Positions 12,956 to 21,052 of a stretch of 64,000 nt of DNA are shown in pieces. The position numbers and the translations under genes are program-made. The notes beneath the pieces were generated by a model. That model was not told where the DNA came from. It ran no database searches and worked only from the letters and a program-made list of their open reading frames with translations. This DNA comes from Moraxella nasibovis. GTDB taxonomy: Bacteria; Pseudomonadota; Gammaproteobacteria; Pseudomonadales; Moraxellaceae. The stretch covers positions 2,108,001 through 2,172,000 of the forward strand of contig NZ_CP089975.1 of NCBI RefSeq assembly GCF_029581575.1, in the 5' to 3' direction. Position 1 is the first letter of the stretch. Each line of letters starts with the position of its first letter.

Positions 12956-13399
12956 TTATTTTTGCCACTGGCACAATCTTTGGGCAACCAGATAAAATGC
13001 GTCCGTCTCGCTCATTGGCATAAAGTCAAAACTTTTGGGTGGCATCATCATTGGTGGCGTCTCATCGGTCGATGCATACCAGATTGGTCCTCGTGAGCTG
13101 GTTTTGTCATGACAATTAATGATGGTAATGTTCGCCACATAGCCTGATAGCCTCTCACCATTTTGCAAAAAATAAGTTAAATTCTTAAACTTATATAACG
13201 GCGTGTCTTTATCATCTGTTGGGCGAAAATTCCAATCTATACGCACCGCCCCTGCCACATCCGCCAAAAATTGCACGGCTTTATCATCATCGACCACCTG
13301 CGTGCTAATAACTTCAAAATGCTTAAAATCTTCAATCGGATTCACGGCTTGGGCATGACAAACCACCGCCATCAATGGCAATGCAAATAATTTTTTCAA
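12956..13399 (-). CDS. small exported protein of unknown function
   Basis: This 147-residue protein begins with a Sec-type signal peptide (MKKLFALPLMAVVCHAQA, cleavage about residue 18). The mature part is about 130 residues, mixed in composition, with two cysteines (in INCHDK and LCQWQK) that could form a disulfide in the periplasm. The start is a TTG that overlaps the TGA of gph (TTGA), so translation is probably coupled. The Met-Pro-rich segment DETPPMMMPPKSFDFMPMSE is unusual. I do not recognise a family. It sits inside the otherwise conserved ubiG-gph-SDR unit, so it is probably a later insertion. Confidence 0.7.
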   Translation of the reverse strand: MKKLFALPLMAVVCHAQAVNPIEDFKHFEVISTQVVDDDKAVQFLADVAGAVRIDWNFRPTDDKDTPLYKFKNLTYFLQNGERLSGYVANITIINCHDKTSSRGPIWYASTDETPPMMMPPKSFDFMPMSETDAFYLVAQRLCQWQK

Positions 13400-14109
13400 G
13401 CTTTATTCTCCAGCTTTGCCAGCACCCAGCGAGCCAATTCATCAGGGGTATCCAGCACCACATCCGCTCCCCACTCGTGCAAATTGGCGTGGTCGGCACG
13501 GCTTAGATAGCCAAACTTGGCAATCACGGTCGTCATCTGGGCTGCATTGCCCGCTTGGATATCACGAATGTGATCGCCCACATAAATGCAGTTTTCCGCA
13601 CGCACGCTCACGCCCAGAGCATTTAAACGCTGCACCGCCAAAAATATCGGCTCAGGGTCAGGCTTGGTATTTGCCACATCATCAGGGCAAACGAGCACAC
13701 GGCAGCGGTCTGTTAGGTTTAATTTATTCAGCAAGTTTTCCGCCAAATAACGAGGTTTATTGGTCACAATGCCCCAAGGTACGCCTTGATTTTCAAGGTT
13801 TTTTAGCAAGTCGTCCAAGCCATCAAACAGCTGGCTATCCACGCAAATGTCTTGTTCATACAGATCCAAAAACTCTTGGCGATAAGCAAGTAGCTTATCG
13901 TCCGTATCCGCCACTTCTGCCAGCTCATCGCCGAACATCAGTCGCACCATCGCCCTTGCTCCTGCCGAGACTTGCTCACGAATGTCGGCATCGCTTGGCG
14001 TTGGGTGGTTGTGCTTGGCACACATCACACCAATAATACGAATAAAATCAGGGGCAGTATCAATCAGTGTCCCATCCAGATCAAACAGCACCGCATCAAG
14101 TTTGCTCAT
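13396..14109 (-). CDS. gph: phosphoglycolate phosphatase-type HAD hydrolase
   Basis: This 237-residue HAD subfamily IA phosphatase has motif I DLDGTLIDT (near residues 10-18), motif II in VTNKPRYLAEN (about 117), and motif III/IV around PDPEPIFLAV and VGDHIRDIQAGNAA. Gph removes 2-phosphoglycolate formed during repair of oxidised DNA ends. The position directly after ubiG matches gammaproteobacterial ubiG-gph units, where a related HAD enzyme is sometimes the MurNAc-6-phosphate phosphatase MupP. That alternative is realistic and cannot be excluded here. It follows ubiG by 9 bp. Confidence 0.85.
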   Translation of the reverse strand: MSKLDAVLFDLDGTLIDTAPDFIRIIGVMCAKHNHPTPSDADIREQVSAGARAMVRLMFGDELAEVADTDDKLLAYRQEFLDLYEQDICVDSQLFDGLDDLLKNLENQGVPWGIVTNKPRYLAENLLNKLNLTDRCRVLVCPDDVANTKPDPEPIFLAVQRLNALGVSVRAENCIYVGDHIRDIQAGNAAQMTTVIAKFGYLSRADHANLHEWGADVVLDTPDELARWVLAKLENKA

Positions 14110-14118
14110 CTTGCATCC

Positions 14119-14871
14119 TTAGGCTTTTTTGGTGAATGCCATCATATAATTGACATCAACATTACGATTGGACAGCCAAAAATGCTTGGTGATCGGATTA
14201 TAATGCAAACCCGTCATATCAAAGCGATCAAAGCCTGCTCTTGTTGCCATCTGGTCAAGCTCGGCTGGCGTGATGAATTTATGATAATCATGCGTGCCTT
14301 TATCCACAAGGCGTAGCACATATTCCGCCCCCACGATGGCGAACAGATAGGACTTTGGATTGCGGTTGATGGTACTCATCACGCACACGCCACCTGGCTT
14401 TAATAAATCAAAACACGCTTGCACGATGGCGGACGGATTTGGCACATGCTCAAGCATTTCCATACAGGTGACGACATCAAAGCTTGCTGGCATTTGTTTG
14501 GCAAGCTCTTCGACCGCCACACAGCGAAACGACAAACTCTCTGCCATACCAGTACGCTGGGCATGAATCTCGCCTGCTTTTAGGTTTTCTGCGCCCAAAT
14601 CCACGCCCAGCACACTTGCGCCACGCACCGCCATAGAATGCGACAAAATGCCACCGCCACAGCCGATGTCCACCATCTGCTTGCCAAGCAAAGGCGAACC
14701 CAGATGCTCAGCCACACGGTCTTCAATCCAGTTTAATCGCAAAGGATTGATGTCGTGCAAGGACTTAAACGCCCCCTGTCTGTCCCACCATTCATCGGCC
14801 AGGCGAGTAAATTTACCAATTTCGTCAAAGTCGGCATTGACCTTTGTGTGCTGCGTTGTTTGCTGCATCAT
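14119..14871 (-). CDS. ubiG: ubiquinone biosynthesis O-methyltransferase UbiG
   Basis: UbiG performs the two O-methylations in ubiquinone synthesis. The 250-residue protein starts NADFDEIGKFTRLADEWWD, typical of UbiG. It has the SAM site VDIGCGGGILS (near residue 70), GVDLGAENL, and the later segments VTCMEMLEHVPNP and INRNPKSYLFAIVGAEYVL that separate UbiG from other methyltransferases. It leads the minus-strand unit ubiG-gph-small exported protein-SDR. The promoter must lie in 14872-15220, shared with the divergent dsbA. Confidence 0.96.
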   Translation of the reverse strand: MMQQTTQHTKVNADFDEIGKFTRLADEWWDRQGAFKSLHDINPLRLNWIEDRVAEHLGSPLLGKQMVDIGCGGGILSHSMAVRGASVLGVDLGAENLKAGEIHAQRTGMAESLSFRCVAVEELAKQMPASFDVVTCMEMLEHVPNPSAIVQACFDLLKPGGVCVMSTINRNPKSYLFAIVGAEYVLRLVDKGTHDYHKFITPAELDQMATRAGFDRFDMTGLHYNPITKHFWLSNRNVDVNYMMAFTKKA

Positions 14872-15220
14872 ATTGTATTTTCCAAGTTATCCATTAAATG
14901 TGCCTTTGACGAGACCGTCTGAACACCGCCCGCCTATCTTATCATTTTCAGGCAAAATTTGCTACTTTGGCGCCAGCTTGGCGTGTCATTTTGGTGATTT
15001 TTGGCAAATTTATGGGCTGTTTATGCAAAATTAACACAATTTGCAAAGCATGGTTAATAAATCTGTTACCACTTTTTGTAAAAAATGCGGTAAACTATGC
15101 CATATTTTTCACATTCAAAATTTTCAAAAAATTTGGTAAACTATACCATATTGACCGTTTTTCTTAATGATTTTGCTTTAAATTTAAGGCAAATTGACCA
15201 CATTTTATAAGGATTTCGTC
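14872..15220. promoter_or_regulatory. divergent ubiG/dsbA control region with two direct repeats
   Basis: This 349-bp region has no gene. Near dsbA it contains an 18-bp direct repeat, GGTAAACTATGCCATATT at 15089-15106 and the same with one change at 15135-15152, starts 46 bp apart. Each contains a TAAACT that could be a -10 element (TTCAAA 17 bp upstream in the second copy) and an imperfect GGTA-N5-TACC dyad. They may be tandem promoters or paired operator sites. Confidence 0.45.
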
Positions 15221-15844
15221 ATGAAATACGCCCTAAAACTTGCTACTTTGACCGCTTCTATCGCCTTTGCCAGCCATGCGTTTGCGGCCGACTTCGTGGA
15301 AGGTCGAGACTACCAAAAGCTTGCCAACCCAGAAAACATCGCAGGCGATGTCATTGTTGTGCGTGAGTTTTTTTGGTATGGCTGTCCGCATTGCTACGCC
15401 TTAGAGCCACACATGCAAGCTTGGGCGAAGACTCGTGCCAAAGATGTGGCATTTTTCCGCACGCCTGCTGCCATGAACCCTACTTGGGAGGTGACGGCTC
15501 GTGGCTTTTATGCCGCTCAGCAAATGGGTCTTGAAAATAAAACGCACCAAGCCTTATTTGATGCTGTTCACAAAGACGGTCAGAGAAGCATCATCGCCAA
15601 TCAAGAAAATCTGGCGAATTGGTACGCCACACAAGGCGTGGACAAGGCGAAGTTTAACAGCTTTTATAATTCATTCCCAGTCAGCACCAAAATCGAGCGC
15701 TCAAAACAAGGGGCGCAGCGTTATCAGCTGACGGGCGTGCCTGCGGTGGTGGTGCATGGCACTTATGTGGTGAATGGCGAAGACAAGAAAGTCACCGAAG
15801 TGGTGGATTTTCTGATCAATAAAGTCAGAAGTGAGAAAAAATAA
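15221..15844 (+). CDS. dsbA: periplasmic thiol:disulfide interchange protein DsbA
   Basis: DsbA introduces disulfide bonds into exported proteins; it is reoxidised by DsbB (encoded at 54.5-55.0 kb). The ATG at 15221 is chosen because it follows AAGGA and starts a clean signal peptide (MKYALKLATLTASIAFASHAFA). The active site is CPHC (Cys55/Cys58) in FFWYGCPHCYALEPH, and the cis-proline lies in TGVPAVVV. The 207-residue length is normal. The gene stands alone with its own terminator and was once probably convergent with darP, whose 3' remnant lies about 300 bp downstream. Confidence 0.95.
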   Translation: MKYALKLATLTASIAFASHAFAADFVEGRDYQKLANPENIAGDVIVVREFFWYGCPHCYALEPHMQAWAKTRAKDVAFFRTPAAMNPTWEVTARGFYAAQQMGLENKTHQALFDAVHKDGQRSIIANQENLANWYATQGVDKAKFNSFYNSFPVSTKIERSKQGAQRYQLTGVPAVVVHGTYVVNGEDKKVTEVVDFLINKVRSEKK

Positions 15845-15855
15845 TCACCACAACA

Positions 15856-15886
15856 CAAAAAGCCTGCAGTTAAGCGGGCTTTTTTG
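15856..15886 (+). terminator. terminator of dsbA
   Basis: An AAAAAGCCTGC/GCGGGCTTTTTT stem with an AGTTAA loop lies about 12 nt past the dsbA stop. Confidence 0.8.
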
Positions 15887-15889
15887 TAC

Positions 15890-16107
15890 ATGAAAGCTGC
15901 TTGTCGGCAATCGCTTACAAATATTGACGACTTTTGCCAATGGCGTATGCGTGCCAATTTTGCGATACTATGCACACAGCAAAGGATAAGGCAAATGGAT
16001 ACGCCGACTAGGGAAGACGCTGTGTACATGGAGTTCATGCAAAGGGCAACATCGCCAAGGGAATACAACAATACAGCCAAATGATCCGTCATTTGGCTGT
16101 ATTTTTT
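15890..16107 (+). ncRNA. candidate small RNA ending in a strong terminator
   Basis: A perfect 14-bp terminator stem (ATACAGCCAAATGA, loop TCCG, partner at 16089-16102, then six T) lies about 185 nt beyond the dsbA terminator, so it needs its own rightward transcript. Upstream, ATGCACACAGC (about 15969) pairs with GCTGTGTACAT (about 16020) with one mismatch, and a TTGACG element lies near 15924. A 66-codon frame here (15884-16084) ends inside the terminator stem and has no ribosome binding site, so a non-coding RNA is preferred. The terminator could instead be an old one serving darP or dsbA. Confidence 0.3.
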
Positions 16108-16138
16108 ATCATCACGATAAGATGCCAGGCTACGGCGC

Positions 16139-16214
16139 ATCACACCGACAAAATCGCCACTTCTTTGACATAGCTTTCCAAATCCGTCACGCTTTCTGTC
16201 AAAAGTTCGTCATC
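16139..16214 (-). pseudogene. 76-nt remnant copy of the darP 3' end
   Basis: This segment matches 20473-20548, the end of intact darP, at 75 of 76 positions. It covers the last 24 codons plus the stop (DDELLTESVTDLESYVKEVA and ILSV). The single difference (AGC versus AGT, Ser) is synonymous. It directly abuts the stop codon of the ABC transporter gene. The two copies bracket 16215-20472, which points to insertion of that segment behind darP and survival of the old gene end as a remnant. Confidence 0.9.
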
Positions 16215-17957
16215 TTATAACCTTAGCACCTGATTGTGAAAGCCATTCAGCGTACTTCTGTGTCCCACACTCACGATGATGGCATGGGGTAGTTCATTTT
16301 TGAGTGTGGTGTATAGGGCAAACTCGGTCGGCTCATCGACTGCTGATGTCGTTTCATCCAAAAAAATCACCAAGGGTTTCACAAGCAACGCTCGCACGAA
16401 AGCCACTCGTTGTAGCTCGCCAATGGAAAGATTGGCTTGCCAATCGCCCACCACATCAAGGGCGTGCGTGTGTTTGGACAGATGGCACATCGTCATCGCA
16501 CGGACAATGTCTGTATCGCTTGCGGTAATGTCAGGATAACAAATCGCTTCTTTCAGCGTGCCTTGTGGCATGTAGGGGCGTTGGGGTAAAAAGAGCGTTT
16601 TGGCGTTTGGCATGGTCAAATTACCTGTCGTCTCAAACGGATAAATCCCAGCCATCGCCTTTAACAGCGTGGTTTTGCCAACGCCTGATTTGCCTTGAAT
16701 GAGCAGGGCATCGCCACTTTTTAGCGTGATATTGACCGCACTGATGAGGCTTTGACTGTCCGCCGTCAGCACGCCAAAGTTTTGTAACACAAGCGCCATG
16801 CCGTCTGTTTTGGTGGTGGTTTTGGGTAGCTCGCCCAACTTATCCACCCTTGATAAAAATCCATGCAAACGGTTAAGCCGTGCTTGATACAGCGTGAATG
16901 TTTCATAAAACAGCCGAAAAAACGACAACGCTCGCATGAGACGGTTGAACGATTGTACGGTTTGGTGCATGTCACCAAGTTTAATCTCGCCTGCAAAAAA
17001 TCTGGGGGCTTGGAGCATGAGTGGCAGCAGCATGGCAAACTGGGTTACGCCCGTGTTAAAGCCGTCCAAGCCAAGCATTCGGCGGACGATTGCCCAGCGA
17101 TTGGTGATGATTGCCGAAAATCGCTCGGACAATTGGCGTTTTTCTTGTTTTTCGCCATCATAAAAAGCGATGGATTCGGCATTGTCCGCCACCCTGATGA
17201 GTGAATAGCGATAATCGCCGTGCAAGCGTTCTTTGTCAAAGTTTAGCCTGATGAGCGGTTTGCCAATCCACACCGACAAAGCGGTCGCCACGATGATGAA
17301 CGCATAAATAAAAAACACCACGCCTTTGGGTATGGACAGCCCAAACAGCGACAAAATCCCCGACAAGCCCCACAAAATCACCGTAAATTCAATGATGCTC
17401 ATCACGGCGTTGAGCACGCCACGCACCATCTCAACGGTGGTGGTGATGAACTCTTTGGCGTCTTGCTCGATACGCTGGTCGATGTTGTCAGGGGCGTGGG
17501 CGTGGCGTAGGCGGTAGTAGTTTTTATCCGCCAAATACCGCTCCAAAAGCACGCTATTGAACCGCTCTAACCATTTGATTTCAAAGGCTTCTCCGACAAA
17601 TCTGTCCACGACTTCTTGGGCAACCTTAAACATCATCAAACTGGCATTGAGCAGAGCAAAAAACCAAAATGCCTGTGCGTTCATGTCTTGGAGCGAACTG
17701 TATAATTTGTTGTAAAATTGGGTGTTGAGCACGCTGATTTTGACTTCCAGTAGCACAAACAAAATCAGCACGCCAATCATCGCCAACGCCTTGACGACAT
17801 TGGTGCGGTCAAGGCAAGGACGAGCGATGTGCCAAAATTTTTGTCCAAAGGGGGTAAATTTTAGCCCATAGGCGAACACGGACAGCGACAGCGCCACCCA
17901 AAAAAAGGCTTTAAACAGCCAAAAAAATGCCGTGATGAGTTCTGCTTGCCAATCCAC
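16215..17957 (-). CDS. ABC transporter, fused permease/ATPase of the SbmA/BacA-YddA type
   Basis: This 580-residue inner-membrane protein has about six hydrophobic segments in the first 330 residues, with an SbmA/BacA-like membrane domain. The C-terminal nucleotide-binding domain carries Walker A GKSGVGKTT (about 415), signature LSIGELQR (about 505), Walker B VIFLDETTSAVDE and H-loop SVGHR. Relatives move vitamin B12, peptides or antibiotics, and the mycobacterial homologue Rv1819c imports. Its neighbour is a siderophore receptor gene 131 bp upstream on the same strand, so uptake or recycling of an iron-siderophore is a fair guess. The start is GTG at 17955-17957. The stop touches the darP remnant. 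Confidence 0.85.
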   Translation of the reverse strand: MDWQAELITAFFWLFKAFFWVALSLSVFAYGLKFTPFGQKFWHIARPCLDRTNVVKALAMIGVLILFVLLEVKISVLNTQFYNKLYSSLQDMNAQAFWFFALLNASLMMFKVAQEVVDRFVGEAFEIKWLERFNSVLLERYLADKNYYRLRHAHAPDNIDQRIEQDAKEFITTTVEMVRGVLNAVMSIIEFTVILWGLSGILSLFGLSIPKGVVFFIYAFIIVATALSVWIGKPLIRLNFDKERLHGDYRYSLIRVADNAESIAFYDGEKQEKRQLSERFSAIITNRWAIVRRMLGLDGFNTGVTQFAMLLPLMLQAPRFFAGEIKLGDMHQTVQSFNRLMRALSFFRLFYETFTLYQARLNRLHGFLSRVDKLGELPKTTTKTDGMALVLQNFGVLTADSQSLISAVNITLKSGDALLIQGKSGVGKTTLLKAMAGIYPFETTGNLTMPNAKTLFLPQRPYMPQGTLKEAICYPDITASDTDIVRAMTMCHLSKHTHALDVVGDWQANLSIGELQRVAFVRALLVKPLVIFLDETTSAVDEPTEFALYTTLKNELPHAIIVSVGHRSTLNGFHNQVLRL

Positions 17958-18027
17958 AGTGGTTCTCGGTTTGATGTGAAAAGAAATGACAGTTGTTGCG
18001 GTGAATGGTGATAAAAATTGACAAAAT

Positions 18028-18080
18028 CATGGTCGAACCGTAGGGGCGAATTGCAATTCGCCCCTACAGACCGTACCATG
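18028..18080. repeat. long palindromic REP-like element
   Basis: A perfect 28-nt palindrome (18040-18067; half-site GTAGGGGCGAATTG) lies inside an outer CATGGT/ACCATG pair, between the siderophore receptor and ABC genes. It may be an intercistronic hairpin that terminates or stabilises mRNA. Palindromes of this GTAGGGGCGAA type are scattered in several bacterial genomes, so a dispersed repeat is likely. Confidence 0.7.
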
Positions 18081-18088
18081 TTTTTAGA

Positions 18089-20260
18089 TTAGTATTTAAA
18101 AGTCAAAGTCGCACGCACATTGCGTGGCTCGCCATAGGACACAAGCTGGGCATTTGGGGTTGTACCCACCAAATAATCTTTGTCGGTCAGGTTTTTTACC
18201 GCCAGACCCACGCCCCAGTTTTTGCTCTCATAGCCTGCCTTGACATCAAGCACCGTATAGGCTGGCAAATCGATGAAATGACGAGTTACATTGCCATTAT
18301 TGGCGATTTGGTTGCGCCATGCGGTGCGTTCGCCTTGATAGCGAAGTCCGCCACCCACATACCAGCCCAAGCGGTCGGGGCTAAAATGGTACTGGGTCGA
18401 GACAGACGCAGAATGCTCTGGGATTTGGCTGATACGCTGACCGATGTTGGCGGTATGGCTGTTTTCCACGATTTTGGCGGTCGGAATGTAGCTGTACGAG
18501 CCTGAGATGTTCCATTGGTTGTTCATCACATAGGCGGTTTCAATTTCAAAGCCACGAGTACGCTGTTTGCCGACCAATTCGCTGTATCCTGCATTACGAC
18601 CGCTTTCATAGACGGTTTCGGCGACATTTTTGCGGACTAGGTCATAGATGGACGCATAGCCTTGCAAGCGGCGGTCAAAGCCTTGAAATTTCACGCCAAT
18701 CTCGGCATTATGCCCTGTTTCTGGGGCAAGCACATTGCCGTTTTTATCGGTGTCGGTGTTTTGCAAAAACGAAGTGCCAAAGCTCACATAAGGGGCGAAT
18801 TTGCCTTGATAATCATACATCGCAGACAAGTTGCCAGTCAGCTCGCTGTCGGAGCGTTTGGCGGTTGCCCCTGTTACAAGATTATCCACATTGGTGCTTG
18901 CCCAGTCGTGGCGAACGCTCGCCCCAAAGATAAAATCGTTGTAGCGAATGCTGTCTTTGGCGTACAAGCCTGCGTACTGGGTGGTGGTGATGTTTTGGCT
19001 GGCATTACCTTGCGTAACGCTTGGTACGGTATAATCAGGCGTGTTGGCGTTAAAGTTACCAGCGGTGTCCTGACGGCGATAATAATCGCTCTTTTCACGC
19101 AAGAAATCCAGCCCCACCACCGCATCATGCTCAAACGCCCCAGTGTCAAAGCGATATTGTACACGATTATCAGCAGTAAGCATGGTGTCTTTTTTGACTT
19201 GATTGTCAATACGGCGTGGGATTGTGCCATTTTGGTAAAAGTTATTCGTACCGCCTGCCAAAACAGGCTTGCCGTCCGTGTCGGTTTTGGTCAGGGCAAA
19301 AATGGATTTGAAAGTCAAATCAGCACTGAGCTGATGTGCCAAATCATAACCTGCTCGCAAGGTTTTTTGCTCGTAGCCATAATCAGGAAAACCAAAGAAA
19401 GTTTTGGGGCTGTATTTTTCATGGGCGTTATTGATGGTGGTAACGCCAGTACGCAGATCGGTGCTGTTGTTGTGTGGCAAGCCCTGCTGACGAATGTACT
19501 CACGCCATTGATAGCTGGCAAGCAAGGTCAAATCCGTCTTATCGCCCAAATCCACCGTGTAGCTTGGGGCGATGTAATTGTCCTTAAAATAGACATGGTC
19601 GGTGGCGTCATCACGGTCGGAGAAGCGACCATTGAGGCGAAATGCTCCTTTGTGGCTGTCATTGGGAGCGTAGTTGACATCATAGGCAAATTCTTTGTTG
19701 TCAAAGCTCCCCACCGTGATTTTGCCTTTGGCGAAAGTCTCGTTCTCTGGGCGTTTGGAAGTTATGTTCACAATACCGCTTGGCACTGCCATGCCATAGT
19801 CTGTGGTGGTGACGCCTTTGACGACTTCAATGCTGTCTGCCCCTGCCACATCCCACGCTCGTAGGTTGTTGGAGGACATTTGTACACGCATGCCATCGAC
19901 ATACATCTGACTGCTGGCGACCTGCCCACGAATGATGAAATCGTCCCAGCCCCGTCTGCCCTGCACGCCTGACGACACGCCTGCGACATTTTCCAAAAGC
20001 TCGGCAACGGTGGACGCTTGTTTTTGCTCAACCTGCTGTGGGGTCAATACGCTCAATGATTGGGCAGTCTCATAAAGAGGTGTGTCATCTTTTAGGGAAT
20101 TGGGCTTGATGGCGACATATTTGCCTGCTTCTTTGGAGACGGTAACATTCATCGTCTCTAATTCAACATGGGGTTCCATGTGGAACATTGGCTCATCTTG
20201 AGCGTGAGCGAATGTTGATAAAACGCCCACCGTCAGGGCAGAAAGGGTAAATTTTGACAT
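18089..20260 (-). CDS. TonB-dependent siderophore receptor
   Basis: This 723-residue outer-membrane receptor probably imports ferric siderophores using TonB-ExbB-ExbD energy. It has a signal peptide (about 1-20, cleaved near TFAHAQ), a likely TonB box LETMNVTVS (about 33-41), a plug domain (about 60-165, with LSVLTPQQVEQKQ, VAELLENVAGVSS and a GIVNITSKRP end) and a 22-strand barrel ending in FKY. The segment DYLVGTTPNAQLVSYGEPRNV is typical of the FhuA/FhuE/FcuA siderophore group; the ligand is not fixed. No clear Fur box is visible upstream, but a hairpin leader is. Together with the ABC gene it forms the segment bracketed by darP copies. Confidence 0.92.
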   Translation of the reverse strand: MSKFTLSALTVGVLSTFAHAQDEPMFHMEPHVELETMNVTVSKEAGKYVAIKPNSLKDDTPLYETAQSLSVLTPQQVEQKQASTVAELLENVAGVSSGVQGRRGWDDFIIRGQVASSQMYVDGMRVQMSSNNLRAWDVAGADSIEVVKGVTTTDYGMAVPSGIVNITSKRPENETFAKGKITVGSFDNKEFAYDVNYAPNDSHKGAFRLNGRFSDRDDATDHVYFKDNYIAPSYTVDLGDKTDLTLLASYQWREYIRQQGLPHNNSTDLRTGVTTINNAHEKYSPKTFFGFPDYGYEQKTLRAGYDLAHQLSADLTFKSIFALTKTDTDGKPVLAGGTNNFYQNGTIPRRIDNQVKKDTMLTADNRVQYRFDTGAFEHDAVVGLDFLREKSDYYRRQDTAGNFNANTPDYTVPSVTQGNASQNITTTQYAGLYAKDSIRYNDFIFGASVRHDWASTNVDNLVTGATAKRSDSELTGNLSAMYDYQGKFAPYVSFGTSFLQNTDTDKNGNVLAPETGHNAEIGVKFQGFDRRLQGYASIYDLVRKNVAETVYESGRNAGYSELVGKQRTRGFEIETAYVMNNQWNISGSYSYIPTAKIVENSHTANIGQRISQIPEHSASVSTQYHFSPDRLGWYVGGGLRYQGERTAWRNQIANNGNVTRHFIDLPAYTVLDVKAGYESKNWGVGLAVKNLTDKDYLVGTTPNAQLVSYGEPRNVRATLTFKY

Positions 20261-20289
20261 AAGTTTGCTCGGTATTAAAATTCATAACT

Positions 20290-20368
20290 CGTTGATTATC
20301 CTGCAAAAAACCGCTCACCCCAATGATAAGGCGAACGGCTTGGCTATAAATTGGCTCTATAATCAACG
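20290..20368 (-). promoter_or_regulatory. nested hairpin upstream of the siderophore receptor gene
   Basis: On the minus strand a terminator-like stem (CCGTTCGCC/GGTGAGCGG, two G-U pairs, then six T; about 20305-20341) is enclosed by a perfect 10-bp inverted repeat (CGTTGATTAT at 20290-20299 and ATAATCAACG at 20359-20368). It could be a darP terminator, an attenuator in the receptor leader, or an insertion scar. The outer arms are far apart for a simple terminator. Confidence 0.45.
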
Positions 20369-20473
20369 ACTGCGTATTATATCACCGCACATTTGCGTAA
20401 TACTATTTCAATTTGATAGAGGTTCTCCTTTTCATTGATGTAGATTTGTGAATCATTCATCACAAGTCATCAA

Positions 20474-20980
20474 TCACACCGACAAAATCGCCACTTCTTT
20501 GACATAACTTTCCAAATCCGTCACGCTTTCTGTCAAAAGTTCGTCATCATTTAAATGCTTGGCGTACTCAACCCACAATAATAATTGATAAATGCTGTTA
20601 AATTCGCTGGCGTTAAATTGCTTAACAAATTGCTTGATCGTGCTTTCGTCGCTTAATTTTAGGCGAGCAAACCAAGTCTCAATCTTTGCCATCTGCTCTT
20701 TGGTAAATTTAATCTCAAACAACGCCTGTGTTAGGCTGTGGCGGTCTTCTTCAATGATGAGCTTGCCCACGCGCTTGATTTGGCGGTTTTTGGCGGCGGC
20801 ACTGCTGATGTCGGACAAGTGCTTTAATTCGTCCAAAAAATACTCGCTCACGGGCAAATTGGCAAGCTGTTTTTTGGACAAATTGGCAAGCGGTGTTGCC
20901 AATGCCTGCAAGCGTTCGTGGGATTTTTTAATTTCGGTGCGAGACACTCTCATGTCTTGTTTTGACCAATCAATATTCAT
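20474..20980 (-). CDS. darP: ribosome-associated protein DarP (YjgA, DUF615)
   Basis: DarP assists late assembly of the 50S ribosomal subunit around the peptidyl-transferase centre. The 168-residue protein is all-helical and charged, with the family phrases VSRTEIKKSHERLQ (near the N-terminus), DISSAAAKNRQIKRVGKLI (about 55-75) and a C-terminal helical bundle. The final 76 nt are duplicated at 16139-16214. The gene is intact. Downstream, where relatives would have the next core gene, lies the siderophore receptor/ABC segment. It is 72 bp downstream of rapZ on the same strand. Confidence 0.93.
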   Translation of the reverse strand: MNIDWSKQDMRVSRTEIKKSHERLQALATPLANLSKKQLANLPVSEYFLDELKHLSDISSAAAKNRQIKRVGKLIIEEDRHSLTQALFEIKFTKEQMAKIETWFARLKLSDESTIKQFVKQFNASEFNSIYQLLLWVEYAKHLNDDELLTESVTDLESYVKEVAILSV

Positions 20981-21052
20981 ACATTCACTCTTTAAAAAAA
21001 TTATAAAATCAGTAAAAACTCATTAAAAATCAATCAGATGGCTAAATCAAAC

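Noticed and set aside
14912-14923. AGACCGTCTGAA, one mismatch from a neisserial uptake sequence, near ubiG
   Set aside because: A single near match in core DNA is within chance expectation for the window.
15884-16084. 66-codon plus-strand frame after dsbA
   Set aside because: No ribosome binding site, no recognisable sequence, and its stop lies inside a terminator stem; treated as a possible non-coding RNA instead.
18662-19864. 400-codon open frame antisense to the siderophore receptor gene
   Set aside because: It is the shadow of a long receptor gene. The product has no coherent family features, and the receptor on the other strand is complete with signal peptide, plug and barrel.
16215-20472. 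Interpretation of the darP duplication as att sites of an integrative element
   Set aside because: Direct repeats at a gene 3' end resemble att sites, but there is no integrase, the site is not a tRNA gene, and the same pattern at parE has 5% silent divergence, which fits recombination with donor DNA better.
20261-20473. Search for a Fur box ahead of the siderophore receptor gene
   Set aside because: Scattered GATAA and ATAATC pieces occur, but nothing approaching the 19-bp consensus.
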